Positions 1 through 8,562 of a stretch of DNA of 41,023 nucleotides are shown here, piece by piece (position 1 is the first letter of the stretch; every line of letters starts with the position of its first letter). The stretch is from Spirochaetes bacterium ADurb.Bin218. Lineage in GTDB: Bacteria > Spirochaetota > UBA4802 > UBA5550. The stretch is from assembly GCA_002069965.1 (NCBI GenBank), contig MWCI01000026.1:1-41023 (forward strand), given 5' to 3'. The notes below the pieces were generated by a model. The model worked only from the letters and a program-made list of their open reading frames with translations, was not told the origin of the DNA and did no database searches. The position numbers and the translations under genes are program-made.

Positions 1-390
1 TTCTGTTGTCCATAAGCCATCCAGGTATATTGCATCAAAGGAATTATTGATGATACAATCATTTATAAATTGGTTTATTTTCGGATCATAATGGTTCTGA
101 GCATAGCGTGGACGTGTGCTAAAAATACCTGTTAAGTAATCATATATAAAAAGAGCTTTGTTTCTGCGTCGCAAATATTTCTTTGTTTTGACAATATGAT
201 AATCAATATTTCTTTCTTTAAAAAATTGCAAAGAATGGTTTTCATCCTGACCAGTGACATTAAAAGATATTACAGTAATATTATCATTTTGGATATAGTG
301 TTCCATAATTTTGGAAAGAGTTGCCTTTTTGCCTCCATCTGATTGAGGATAAACAATCTGTGTGGTTATGAATAAAATATTTTTAACCAT
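1..390 (-). CDS. glycosyltransferase, N-terminal part (cut by window edge)
   Basis: An open frame runs from an ATG at 388-390 leftwards off the window, giving 130 codons with no stop. The protein begins MVKNILFITTQIVYPQSDGG, a hydrophobic first strand followed by a Gly-rich loop. This is the usual start of a GT-B fold glycosyltransferase (families 4/1), where the loop contributes to the acceptor and nucleotide-sugar cleft. A basic stretch (KKYLRRRNK) and the segment FDAIYLDGLW also suit the N-terminal Rossmann-like domain. The donor-binding C-terminal domain lies outside the window. It sits 10 bases downstream of the polymerase/ligase-like gene on the same strand and next to a flippase, so a role in surface polysaccharide assembly is inferred. 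Sugar specificity cannot be read from this fragment. Confidence 0.7.
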   Translation of the reverse strand, partial: MVKNILFITTQIVYPQSDGGKKATLSKIMEHYIQNDNITVISFNVTGQDENHSLQFFKERNIDYHIVKTKKYLRRRNKALFIYDYLTGIFSTRPRYAQNHYDPKINQFINDCIINNSFDAIYLDGLWTTE

Positions 391-400
391 ATTCCCCTTA

Positions 401-1840
401 TTATATGTTGTTATTTTTTATTTTTAATACTGAAAAATATAGACCAATTAAAGCCCATTGGAAAATAATAAAAAAAGCGCCATGATTAAATGAGTGTAAT
501 ATAAATGCTGGAAAGAAGAAAATATAACTATACTTAAAAAACTTTAGCATGGAATGGGTATCTGTATTTTGTATGTCAATTTTAATAAAAGATCTAGTTG
601 TCTTTGCAATAAAAATTATTAATGGAATTATTCCCATAATGCCAGTTTCAATAAGTATTCGAATGAATAATGCTTTTGCTGTTAAAGCCATCTTTGTGGT
701 GACAAAATAAGCAATTTCTGCATTTTGCCCCCAGTGAGGGATATAGTTATCTAAAAAATATTTTGCATTACCAAAACCTACACCAAAAATCGGTGAATAA
801 AAGAATTGTTTTAATCCAGCTACAAGCAAGGAAAAGCGTGTCTGAGCAGAGCCTTGATAGCTGCCATCCATAAACAATTTTATTATAGACTCTTTAAGTA
901 GGTTCAAAAATTCGTCATTCTTTGCTATGCAATACAATAATAAAATTATTATTAGAGGAATAGAAATTATGAGGAATTTGTTATATTTTGTATAAATTTG
1001 TATTTTTTTATACTTAAAAACTAAATATAAAAAAATAATAATTTGCATTAATAATACTATAAATCCTGCTGTTGAAAATGTAAATATAATTAAAGGCAAT
1101 GATAATAGAAGCAGCAAGTATTCGGCTTTTATTTTAAAATGTTCAAATACTGTAAAATTTGATAATGCAGAAGAAAATAAAAAAGGATAGAATAGAGTTT
1201 GCAACATATATGCGGCAATACTTGGCTCTTGATTTGTAAGCATAATTCTTTTCCATAGTAATACCTGTGGTTGTAGATTTGAATTTTTAAACATTTCAAT
1301 CCAACTGAAATTTATATATTTTTGAATTGTCATATAAAATGAAATCAAGGCTTCATTCGGAAATAATAAAACAAGTATTTGAATATATCCGTATATTATT
1401 ACAAAAAGTAATGAAAAATAAATAGTTCTAATCGAAAGTTGTAAATCGTCTCTTTGATTATTATAAGTATATGTATATATAAAACTCAAAAAGATTAAAC
1501 CTATAGTCCATGCTTTTAGAATTGATTCTTTAATCACAATTGTATCAGGAATAATTTTTGTAAAATAGAAGTAGCTGCTTAGTATAATACCAGATAAATA
1601 AATATAAGTGCAGTATATTAATAGTATCAGTATGATAGAGTCAATTTTTATTTTAGTATTTTTATTTATATATAATATGATGCTTATAATAGTTCCTATG
1701 AGTAAAAAAATTAAAGAAGCATTTTGACACCATGCTTTAAAATAATCAAAAAAGTAGCCTAATGCTGTAAATGGTAGAAAAAAAATAAAAAGGACATATA
1801 TTAATTGACTAATTGAATACCTTTTTAAATTTAAAATCAT
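401..1840 (-). CDS. O-antigen polymerase/ligase-like membrane protein (Wzy/WaaL family)
   Basis: A 479-residue, very hydrophobic protein with about 11-12 predicted membrane segments. The larger non-membrane loop lies in the second half (about residues 310-370) and contains GVGFGNAKYFLDN. That G-x-G-x-G-N-type motif is typical of the Wzy_C / O-antigen ligase superfamily, which joins or polymerises lipid-linked glycan repeat units at the periplasmic face. Its neighbours agree: a glycosyltransferase 10 bases downstream and a divergently transcribed Wzx flippase upstream. Composition is more AT-rich than the housekeeping genes further right, as is common for surface-glycan loci that move horizontally. 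Sequence alone does not separate polymerase from ligase. Confidence 0.7.
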   Translation of the reverse strand: MILNLKRYSISQLIYVLFIFFLPFTALGYFFDYFKAWCQNASLIFLLIGTIISIILYINKNTKIKIDSIILILLIYCTYIYLSGIILSSYFYFTKIIPDTIVIKESILKAWTIGLIFLSFIYTYTYNNQRDDLQLSIRTIYFSLLFVIIYGYIQILVLLFPNEALISFYMTIQKYINFSWIEMFKNSNLQPQVLLWKRIMLTNQEPSIAAYMLQTLFYPFLFSSALSNFTVFEHFKIKAEYLLLLLSLPLIIFTFSTAGFIVLLMQIIIFLYLVFKYKKIQIYTKYNKFLIISIPLIIILLLYCIAKNDEFLNLLKESIIKLFMDGSYQGSAQTRFSLLVAGLKQFFYSPIFGVGFGNAKYFLDNYIPHWGQNAEIAYFVTTKMALTAKALFIRILIETGIMGIIPLIIFIAKTTRSFIKIDIQNTDTHSMLKFFKYSYIFFFPAFILHSFNHGAFFIIFQWALIGLYFSVLKIKNNNI

Positions 1841-1954
1841 TGCTTTAAAACCGTTTTATTTTAGATTTTTTAATTTTTATGTTTACAAATTAAGCAATGC
1901 TTAAAGTTAGCAACGATAATGTCTACAAATTTTTATCCCAGAAGGTTTTTTTAA

Positions 1955-3388
1955 GTGACTTCAAAATCAAAAATATTTAAAGATAGCTTAATAGTAAATG
2001 CTGCATCAGTAATCGAAAAGATAGTATTTTTCATAGTCAACATCATTATAGCGCGCTATCTTTCTGTAGAGCATTTCGGAGAATATTCAACTGCTCTAAG
2101 TTATGCAACCTTTTTTTCCATAATGACAGATATAGGTATAAATGCCTCTCTTATACGGTTTATAAATTTAGAAAAAAAATCTCAGAATGAGCATTTTACC
2201 AATGCCTTTTTCACAAAGCTATCTTTAGCAATAATAATGTATATGCTCATGGCTTTTTCTTTGATGTTTATGGGATACAACAGGGATGTTGTAAATTTAA
2301 CACTCATACTTGGCTTGGTTAGAATAGGCAATGAGTTTATGAAGACTTTCTATGCGCTGGATGAGGCAAAGCAGCAATTTTTATTTCCATCAGTTGTTAA
2401 TTCCCTCTATGTTGTATTTTTTTTCTTAGGGGTTGTTGCTGTTATTTTTTTTCAGGGCAACTACTATCATCTATGCCTTGTCAGGCTGGTGATAGTTTAT
2501 CTTTTTATTGCATTGCTTACTGTGCATATTTTCAAGAAAGTAAAATTCAGGCTTAAGACGCCTCTATTTATTGCATTCATAAAAAGTGCAATACCATTTT
2601 CAACAATTGCGGTGCTCAGTAACCTCACATTCAGAATTAACGCAATTATAATATCATTAATGATTGGTACAACCAAGGTTGGATTTTTTAGTAACAGCAT
2701 TTTATTTGTCGATACACTTGCCATAATTCCGGGAAATCTTAGAAGAATACTCATGCCAACGCTTTACAGTGCTTTAGAAAAAAATGATGAATCTAAATTC
2801 CAGTTTTCTTTTGATATTTTGAGCAAATATTTTGGAATTGTTTCATTTTATCTTATGATGATATTATTTTTATATTCAGAGTTTATAATAAAAGCAGTCT
2901 TTGGGGGCAAATATTTAGAATCTGCAATTCTTTTAAAGATAATTGCCTTTTCTGTGCTCTTTGTGTTCAATGTGGCCTCTATTGTTTTAGTAGGTAAAGA
3001 CAGACAGGATATTCTCTCCAGAATAATGCTATTTGCAACAATAGTAAATATTTTGGCAAATATTGTGCTCATAAATATTTTTGACGTTGAAGGGGCTGCA
3101 GCATCTGTAACCCTGACCTATGGTGTGATTTTCTTTATGAGCCACTATTATCTTAGAAAACTTGAGTCCATTAAAATGATCCCTGCATTTAGAAAATATG
3201 TTATTATGGGGTTAATAGTTTGTGTAGCATCTCTGTGTTATGAGTTTTTAATTTATAAAAATTTTTCGCTCCCTGGGTCTTTTGCAACCATAACTATTCT
3301 TTATGGATTGCTTATTATTCTCTTTGTTATGGACAGGGATGATATAAGGATTTTTAAGGAAATTCTTGGACTCAAAAATCCCTCCTAA
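1955..3388 (+). CDS. polysaccharide flippase (Wzx / MATE-like MOP superfamily)
   Basis: A 477-residue protein with about 12-14 membrane segments. The start NAASVIEKIVFFIVNIIIAR followed by YLSVEHFGEYS is the classic opening of Wzx-type polysaccharide exporters (R-x-L-x-x-x-x-F-G). Such proteins flip undecaprenyl-linked oligosaccharide units across the inner membrane for Wzy-dependent polymerisation. The start is GTG at 1955, preceded by an AGAAGG ribosome site about 8 bases upstream; no ATG fits better. It is divergent from the polymerase-like gene across 114 bases. Its TAA stop overlaps the stop of the converging GerMN-like gene by four bases (3385-3388). The exact glycan cannot be predicted. 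Confidence 0.85.
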   Translation: MTSKSKIFKDSLIVNAASVIEKIVFFIVNIIIARYLSVEHFGEYSTALSYATFFSIMTDIGINASLIRFINLEKKSQNEHFTNAFFTKLSLAIIMYMLMAFSLMFMGYNRDVVNLTLILGLVRIGNEFMKTFYALDEAKQQFLFPSVVNSLYVVFFFLGVVAVIFFQGNYYHLCLVRLVIVYLFIALLTVHIFKKVKFRLKTPLFIAFIKSAIPFSTIAVLSNLTFRINAIIISLMIGTTKVGFFSNSILFVDTLAIIPGNLRRILMPTLYSALEKNDESKFQFSFDILSKYFGIVSFYLMMILFLYSEFIIKAVFGGKYLESAILLKIIAFSVLFVFNVASIVLVGKDRQDILSRIMLFATIVNILANIVLINIFDVEGAAASVTLTYGVIFFMSHYYLRKLESIKMIPAFRKYVIMGLIVCVASLCYEFLIYKNFSLPGSFATITILYGLLIILFVMDRDDIRIFKEILGLKNPS

Positions 3389-4044
3389 TTTATCTCCCAG
3401 AATTTTTTCCCTGGAACACCCCCTTCAGTTAACAGAACTGACTGAATATCCGGTATATTTTCCTTTATGGTTTTTTCAAGAGCCTCGATGAACATTTTTT
3501 CAGAGCCAGGGACTATTGTAATATCCTTTTCTATAACAACAGGAAGTATATCAATGAGGCATACTCTGCCATTATCTGTTTTGATAAACCAGACCTTTTT
3601 TACCAGGAGGTTTACAGGGACATTGGAAGAGGTGTTTTCAAACCATGATCCCTCTGCCACAATGGACAAAAGTTTTGAAACAAAAATATCCTCATCAATA
3701 TCCTTATCAATGGTGCGATACTCAGAGATTATCTCTTTGCAGCCCTCAGAGGGGATATATATTTTAATTTTGTCTTTGCTCTCAATAGCAGGCAGAGAAG
3801 GAAATATATCAAAAATATTTTTATCCATGTGAATAGATATAAAGACATAATCCAGCAGAAATATAACAGAAAGAGCAATAATAGCAATTCGAGTTTTTTC
3901 TTTTGGATTTTGCTCCATAAGTTTCCATGTGTCAAGAATCCATGTTTTTAATTGAGATATGCCATTTGCCAGCCTTTCTTTATATTTTAAAAAGAAGTTT
4001 TTTGAATCTCTTAGCAATGATTTTATCTTTTGTATAATCTTCAT
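3385..4044 (-). CDS. GerMN-domain-like membrane-anchored protein
   Basis: A 219-residue protein with a cytoplasmic basic N-terminus (1-50), one membrane segment at about 52-72 (IAIIALSVIFLLDYVFI) and an extracytoplasmic C-terminal domain. That domain begins with a strand (KIKIYIPSEGC), then DEDIFVSKLLSIVAEGSWFE and ends FIEALEKTIKENIPDIQSVL. This layout resembles the GerMN domain (spore-germination GerM family), which also occurs in non-sporulating diderms, often next to N-acetylmuramoyl-L-alanine amidases. The amidase gene lies directly upstream on the same strand, 124 bases away. A cell-wall role is inferred from family and context. The family call is by pattern only. Confidence 0.5.
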   Translation of the reverse strand: MKIIQKIKSLLRDSKNFFLKYKERLANGISQLKTWILDTWKLMEQNPKEKTRIAIIALSVIFLLDYVFISIHMDKNIFDIFPSLPAIESKDKIKIYIPSEGCKEIISEYRTIDKDIDEDIFVSKLLSIVAEGSWFENTSSNVPVNLLVKKVWFIKTDNGRVCLIDILPVVIEKDITIVPGSEKMFIEALEKTIKENIPDIQSVLLTEGGVPGKKFWEIN

Positions 4045-4168
4045 ACGTAATAACCAGAATTAAAGTTTTATTTTAGCCTTTACTATAAATATAAAGAATT
4101 TATACACCTCATTTACACCTGGCTCTGAGATGTTTCATTTGCTATACTTTAAAGATAAAGCTATAGTT

Positions 4169-5347
4169 TTATTCAATCATTTTATTATATTTTTTGATAA
4201 AATTTAGTATGCCCTCTGTGATGGCAGAGGATATTTTTTCCTGATAATCTCTTCTTGTGAGGTATTTTGCCTCCTTTGGATTTGTAATAAATCCCACCTC
4301 AACAAGCACTGCTGGCATAAGGGCTCCTCTGAGAACATAAAAATCTGCCCTGTGCACTCCCTTTGATTTAAATTCATGAATATTTGCGTCAAGAGCCCTT
4401 TGAACAGATTCTGCTAAAAGTGAGCTTTCTCTCTGGATTTGAGTTGTAAGCATAAGGGCTTCCATATATTCTGTATCATCATATTTTTTCCCTTTTTTAT
4501 CTTCAAGGACAATGACGTTGTTTTCCAGTGCTGCTGTTTTTCTTGCCTCTTCATTTGTGGGATTTTGGGAGAGGTAGTAGGTTTCAAATCCTGAGATTTT
4601 ATTGCTAATTGAGGCATTTACATGGATGCTCACAAATATGCCATTTATACCTTTTTTTAGTTCTCTGTTTGCAATCTCTGCTCTTTCTGCAAGCTCAATA
4701 AAAATATCGCTTTTTCGTGTTTCTTTTATTTTAACAGCGCTAAGAGCCTTTTGCAATTTTTGTGATACCTGACCTGATATTTGCAGTGTTATATCTTTTT
4801 CTCTTATGCCTCCCTTTCCTATGGCACCGGGGTCTTTTCCCCCATGGCCTGGATCTATAATAATAAATCCAATTCTATCCCTGGTGATTGACTCTTCTTT
4901 GTATTTTTTTTCTTTTTCCTCTGGCATTTTGACCTTTGTAGATATTTCAAAGGCTGAATTTTTTTTTGTTAAAATAACTTCAGGGAAAAAACTTTCTATT
5001 AGTTTTATTGCAATGTCCTCTGGCAAATATATACCTGACTTGTATCTGCATACTGGATTTAAGGATGCCCATAGGGAATTGTCTATTATTACAACAGAAT
5101 AATCAGGCTTATAGACAAGATAGTGATTTTTATAGTATAACCTTCCCTTCTGAAAAACAGGGTCAAAGGTGCTTTCGATGTTGAATTTATTAATTATTTC
5201 ATAGAGAGAGACATAGTTATTGCCATTGATATTTTCAACGGTAAGGCGATCGTTACCTGCACCTGTTATGGCCAGCAGAAGCAATGGGAAGAGAGCTTTA
5301 GCAATTATTCTTTTTATTTTTATAATATACGGAGTATGTTTTAACAT
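4169..5347 (-). CDS. N-acetylmuramoyl-L-alanine amidase (Amidase_3, AmiC-type)
   Basis: Zinc amidase that cuts the bond between N-acetylmuramic acid and L-Ala of the peptidoglycan stem, acting outside the inner membrane in cell separation. The Amidase_3 domain covers the C-terminal 230 residues: IIIDPGHGGKDPGA (zinc His), IREKDIT (zinc Glu), FVSIHVNAS (zinc His) and VLVEVGFITN (catalytic Glu). Ahead of it, residues following GNNYVSLYEI resemble a copper-amine-oxidase-N-like stalk domain. The open frame extends to 5377, but the ATG at 5347 gives a proper signal peptide (MLKHTPYIIKIKR, then ALFPLLLLAITGA), so I prefer it. It overlaps the end of pgsA by 50 bases, so the two are probably cotranscribed. 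Confidence 0.88.
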   Translation of the reverse strand: MLKHTPYIIKIKRIIAKALFPLLLLAITGAGNDRLTVENINGNNYVSLYEIINKFNIESTFDPVFQKGRLYYKNHYLVYKPDYSVVIIDNSLWASLNPVCRYKSGIYLPEDIAIKLIESFFPEVILTKKNSAFEISTKVKMPEEKEKKYKEESITRDRIGFIIIDPGHGGKDPGAIGKGGIREKDITLQISGQVSQKLQKALSAVKIKETRKSDIFIELAERAEIANRELKKGINGIFVSIHVNASISNKISGFETYYLSQNPTNEEARKTAALENNVIVLEDKKGKKYDDTEYMEALMLTTQIQRESSLLAESVQRALDANIHEFKSKGVHRADFYVLRGALMPAVLVEVGFITNPKEAKYLTRRDYQEKISSAITEGILNFIKKYNKMIE

Positions 5348-5894
5348 ATAAAATTGAGCCTGTGATATAAAATCCAAGGGATAAAATAGCTATTAGTGAT
5401 TTTAGCTCTATATTAAATATTATGTTTTTTAGGTCTATGATATATAAAATTGCAGTAAGAGCCATGAGTGCGATTCCTGCTTTTCCAAATATATTTGGAG
5501 CAACCTCGATATCTCTTCTATAGAATAAAAGCAGAGCTGAGACTACTACAAAGATCTCTCTTATAAGTATAATGGCAAGGATCCACCAGGGCAGGCCCTT
5601 ATAATAAATCAGAGAGGAGCCTAAGGTTATGAGGCAAATTTTATCTGCCATTGGATCAAGTAGCTGTCCCAGCTCTGTCACCTGGTTGAATTTTCTGGCA
5701 AGCATGCCATCAAAAAAGTCTGTGACCATAACAATGGCAAAAAATATTAGTTGCCAGGTTATGTAGCCTTTGTCTCCTGTAACAGATTCTTTATCCAAAA
5801 AGAATACGATGAAGGGTAAAGATGAAATCCTTATAACTGTGAGAAGATTTGATATTGTCCAGATATTTTTTTTGAAAAGATCCCTTAACCTCAT
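5298..5894 (-). CDS. pgsA: CDP-diacylglycerol--glycerol-3-phosphate 3-phosphatidyltransferase
   Basis: Inner-membrane enzyme making phosphatidylglycerol-phosphate from CDP-diacylglycerol and glycerol-3-phosphate, the committed step to phosphatidylglycerol and cardiolipin. The 198-residue protein has the complete CDP-alcohol phosphotransferase signature D-x2-DG-x2-AR-x8-G-x3-D-x3-D at residues 59-84 (DFFDGMLARKFN, then GQLLDPMADK). It also has the typical N-terminal ISNLLTVIRI and four to five membrane helices. Length is normal for PgsA. The signature alone does not separate PgsA from close CDP-alcohol transferases, but the N-terminal motif and length favour PgsA. It is first of a minus-strand pair with the amidase and divergent from the lipoprotein gene at 6076. 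Confidence 0.85.
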   Translation of the reverse strand: MRLRDLFKKNIWTISNLLTVIRISSLPFIVFFLDKESVTGDKGYITWQLIFFAIVMVTDFFDGMLARKFNQVTELGQLLDPMADKICLITLGSSLIYYKGLPWWILAIILIREIFVVVSALLLFYRRDIEVAPNIFGKAGIALMALTAILYIIDLKNIIFNIELKSLIAILSLGFYITGSILYVKTYSVYYKNKKNNC

Positions 5895-5995
5895 TAAAAC
5901 TCTGCCTGAAAATTTTTTATTGAATTCAAAGCCTATAAAGGCACAATTGTCCAGTCAAGATATTTTTAGGTAGACAGCAGCTCTGTAGATTTTAA

Positions 5996-6024
5996 TTGAC
6001 AATAAGTGCGCTTTCTAAGATTAA
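5996..6024 (+). promoter_or_regulatory. possible sigma-70 promoter for lipoprotein/pseudouridine synthase operon
   Basis: A perfect -35 hexamer TTGACA lies at 5996-6001. The best -10 at normal spacing is GATTAA at 6019-6024 (17-base spacer), which matches consensus at only three positions. It sits in the 181-base divergent region, about 50 bases before the ATG at 6076. The strong -35 makes it plausible; the poor -10 keeps confidence low. Confidence 0.3.
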
Positions 6025-6075
6025 ATTGATAGTGCTGTTATATTAAATATATTATTTAAATGAAGGTAGAATTTT

Positions 6076-6846
6076 ATGAAATCATATAAAATATTCAATG
6101 CAATAGCCTTGCTTTTGATTCTTGTTGTTTTTTTTAGTTGCAAAAAAAGCGATGAGGGAGGTCTCTTGCTCAATAATTCAGCCCCCAGAAAATTTGCTGT
6201 GGTTATAACCCCAAATACTGCAATGAGAATTGATCCCCTTGTGTTTTCTTCAAGGGTTGCCTTGCTTAAAAAGGGAGATTTTGGCGAGGTCATTGATCGC
6301 ACCACTGAAGAAAAAAGAGTTGGTTCAAATCGAAATTACTGGTATAAAATAAAGCTATCCAATGGAATTCAGGGTTGGGTCTTTGGTGAAAATCTAAATA
6401 TACTGGAAAATGCTGATAGTGATAATGTCGAGTCTTACCTTGGAAAGTTCTGGGAGAAGGAGTCTGAGGAGCTTAAAAAAGAACTCCATGGGAAGTGGTG
6501 GAGCGTTAACAGATTTAATGATTTTACAAATCATTGTCTTGAGATATATAACGATGGTAGATATAAATCTTATCTTAAGGGAGCCACAAAAAAATTAGAG
6601 GGTGAATATAATTTTGATTTTAATAAAAGTCAGATTATATTCTTAGGGGAAACCTCTTTTGAGGGTAATTTGTATTTTGTCAAAAGAGGTGATGTCTATA
6701 CTCTTTATAGAGAATCAGATAAAGATGAGATTAAATTTAAAAAGATCAATGTAAATCCTGAATCAGAAAATGAGGACTCAACTCTGGTAAAGAAAAGTCA
6801 GGAAGAGGAAGAAAAACAGGAAAAAAATGAAAGTGAGACTGAATAA
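6076..6846 (+). CDS. SH3-domain-containing lipoprotein
   Basis: A 256-residue predicted lipoprotein. The signal peptide MKSYKIFNAIALLLILVVFF leads to Cys22 in FFSCKK, a relaxed lipobox of the kind tolerated in spirochaetes. Residues about 40-112 look like a bacterial SH3 domain (TPNTAMRIDPLV, then NRNYWYKIKLSNGIQGWVFG; the W-x-x-V/F-G ending is typical). Residues 140-225 form a second beta-rich region (LEIYNDGRYKSY). The tail is a highly charged Glu/Lys/Ser stretch. SH3b domains often bind peptidoglycan, so a cell-envelope role is inferred. The last 20 bases overlap the next gene, indicating translational coupling. No specific function is recognised. Confidence 0.7.
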   Translation: MKSYKIFNAIALLLILVVFFSCKKSDEGGLLLNNSAPRKFAVVITPNTAMRIDPLVFSSRVALLKKGDFGEVIDRTTEEKRVGSNRNYWYKIKLSNGIQGWVFGENLNILENADSDNVESYLGKFWEKESEELKKELHGKWWSVNRFNDFTNHCLEIYNDGRYKSYLKGATKKLEGEYNFDFNKSQIIFLGETSFEGNLYFVKRGDVYTLYRESDKDEIKFKKINVNPESENEDSTLVKKSQEEEEKQEKNESETE

Positions 6847-7579
6847 ATATTTGACTCTCTGCGGTCTTGGTTCAAGGAGGAAGGTTGAGGATTTTATTAC
6901 CTCTGGCCTTATCAAGATAAATGGGGAGGTTGTGAGGGAACTGGGAAGTGTTATTGACACAGAGACCGATAAGGTCTTTTTTAAAGATAGTGAGCTTGTA
7001 GCCTCTGAAAAGAAGTATTATCTGATCTTAAACAAGCCTGAGGGATTTGTTACAACTCTTTCTGATGAAAAGGGCAGACCTACTGTGATGGATCTCATTC
7101 CAGAGAAGTTCAAGCGCTGTGGGGTAATCCCAGTGGGTAGGCTTGACAAAGACACAGAGGGACTGTTGCTTTTTACAAATGATGGAGATCTTGCCTATAG
7201 ATTAACTCGTCCTGAATTTAAGGTTCCAAAGGAATATAGCCTGATTCTTAATGCGCCTCTGGCTCCTGAACATAAAAAGATTATAGAGAAGGGATATTTT
7301 GTTCACCAGATAAAGATAAAAACAGCCCCTGCAAAAGTTGAGCTGGAAAATGAAAGGGGCGATAGGGTGAAAATTACAATTATGGAAGGTAAAAAACGGC
7401 AGGTGAGGTATACCTTTGGCAATCTTGGCTATAAGGTGCTAAAACTCAGGAGAGTTGGCCTTGGGCCTCTTCGTCTTGGAAATATTGCAAAGGGTGAGCA
7501 CAGGCTGCTGAAAAATTATGAGGTAAAGGCTCTCATGGAAAGTGCAAAGCCAGTTAAATTCAGGGAAAAGAAATATTAA
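6827..7579 (+). CDS. RsuA/RluB-family rRNA pseudouridine synthase
   Basis: Converts specific uridines in ribosomal RNA to pseudouridine. The 250-residue protein has an N-terminal S4 RNA-binding domain (about 1-60: MKVRLNKYLTLCGLGSRRKV) and the RsuA-family catalytic domain with GRLDKDTEGLLLFTNDG at 104-120; Asp107 is the catalytic aspartate. ILNKPEGFVTT and EGKKRQVRYTF are further family motifs. Length and S4 domain fit RluB/RluE/RsuA; RluB (23S rRNA) is the commonest assignment but is not proven here. The ATG at 6827 lies inside the end of the lipoprotein gene, suggesting translational coupling. Confidence 0.87.
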   Translation: MKVRLNKYLTLCGLGSRRKVEDFITSGLIKINGEVVRELGSVIDTETDKVFFKDSELVASEKKYYLILNKPEGFVTTLSDEKGRPTVMDLIPEKFKRCGVIPVGRLDKDTEGLLLFTNDGDLAYRLTRPEFKVPKEYSLILNAPLAPEHKKIIEKGYFVHQIKIKTAPAKVELENERGDRVKITIMEGKKRQVRYTFGNLGYKVLKLRRVGLGPLRLGNIAKGEHRLLKNYEVKALMESAKPVKFREKKY

Positions 7580-7726
7580 AGCGGTTTATTGCAAATTGAG
7601 AACTTTATTTATTCTCAAGAGGTGGCTTATCCTTGAACAAGGTAATATTTTCTTGATTCTACACTAAAAATTATATTTAGGAAAAATTACTGATAAATTG
7701 AAATCCTTTTTTACATTAAAAGGATT

Positions 7727-8515
7727 TTAGTGCTTAAGTATTTTAAAAAGACCTTCCATGCGTTTTGAGGCTTCACTGTCTGGGATTTTTTCCATTGAAA
7801 TGAAATATTCTATATTGGAAGAGCCACTGTCGTTTAGTAAGTTTTTTTCTGTAAGTATTCTCTTGAGATTTGTTATTGTTCCTTTGTTGCCATCTATTAC
7901 GTCAATGTGAGATGGCAAAATTTCCTGAAATATTTTTTTAAAAAATATGAAGTGTGTGCATCCCAGAACTACTGTTCCATAATCTGAGAGTTCGAATTTT
8001 GCAAATTCTCTTTTTAGATATTCTTTAGCCCGAATGGTGTTAAATTTACCTTCCTCTGCCATTGGGACAAGTTCTGGTAATGGCAAGAGATCCACTATGT
8101 GCTCGTTGTCTACTCTTTCTATCAGGTTTTTTAGCTTTTCTTCTTTCAGAGTCAGAGGTGTTGCTGTCACTATTACCCTTTTATGATTTTGCTCGCTTTT
8201 TTCCACAGCTGGTTTAACAGCTGGTTCCATCCCTATTATGGGGATAGAATAGGATTTCCGTAGATCTTCTATTGTAACGCTTGTTGCTGTGTTACAGGCA
8301 ATTATCAATGCCTTTATATCTTTGCCAAGAATAAAGTCCACAGCTTTTTTTACAAGATTGTGCACCTCCTCCTTGGATTTGATCCCATAAGGGGCATTTT
8401 TTGAATCAGCAAAATAAAGATAGTTTTCCTTTGGGAGAGTCTGTAGTGCCTCAAATAGGACTGTAAGGCCTCCTATGCCTGAATCAAAAAAGGCTATTGC
8501 TTTTTCTCTTTCCAT
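7727..8515 (-). CDS. murI: glutamate racemase
   Basis: Interconverts L- and D-glutamate to supply D-Glu for peptidoglycan stem peptides. The 262-residue protein shows the family motifs in order: FFDSGIGGLTVL with Asp11/Ser12, YFADSKNAPYG, the first catalytic cysteine in IIACNTATS (Cys74) and the second in VLGCTHF (Cys186, followed by Thr-His). Both catalytic cysteines are present, and length is normal. It lies 47 bases downstream of the membrane-protein gene at 8563-9297 on the same strand, so the two are probably one transcript. It converges on the pseudouridine synthase gene across 147 bases. Confidence 0.93.
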   Translation of the reverse strand: MEREKAIAFFDSGIGGLTVLFEALQTLPKENYLYFADSKNAPYGIKSKEEVHNLVKKAVDFILGKDIKALIIACNTATSVTIEDLRKSYSIPIIGMEPAVKPAVEKSEQNHKRVIVTATPLTLKEEKLKNLIERVDNEHIVDLLPLPELVPMAEEGKFNTIRAKEYLKREFAKFELSDYGTVVLGCTHFIFFKKIFQEILPSHIDVIDGNKGTITNLKRILTEKNLLNDSGSSNIEYFISMEKIPDSEASKRMEGLFKILKH

Positions 8516-8562
8516 GGCATAAGATTTACACAGTATATCATACAGTCAAATGTTTTTGGTTT

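Noticed and set aside
3467-3832. 121-codon plus-strand open frame antisense to the GerMN-like gene
   Set aside because: Composition and lack of a ribosome site or homology show it is an antisense shadow; the minus-strand frame has a membrane segment and domain pattern.
4142-4172. Bulged hairpin followed by TTTTATT between the GerMN-like and amidase genes
   Set aside because: The T tract is on the plus strand, while both flanking genes are on the minus strand, and the stem is AT-rich.
7701-7727. 10-bp AT-rich inverted repeat (AAATCCTTTT / AAAAGGATTT) at the end of murI
   Set aside because: The stem is weak, overlaps the murI stop codon and is not followed by a T tract on either strand, so I do not call a terminator.
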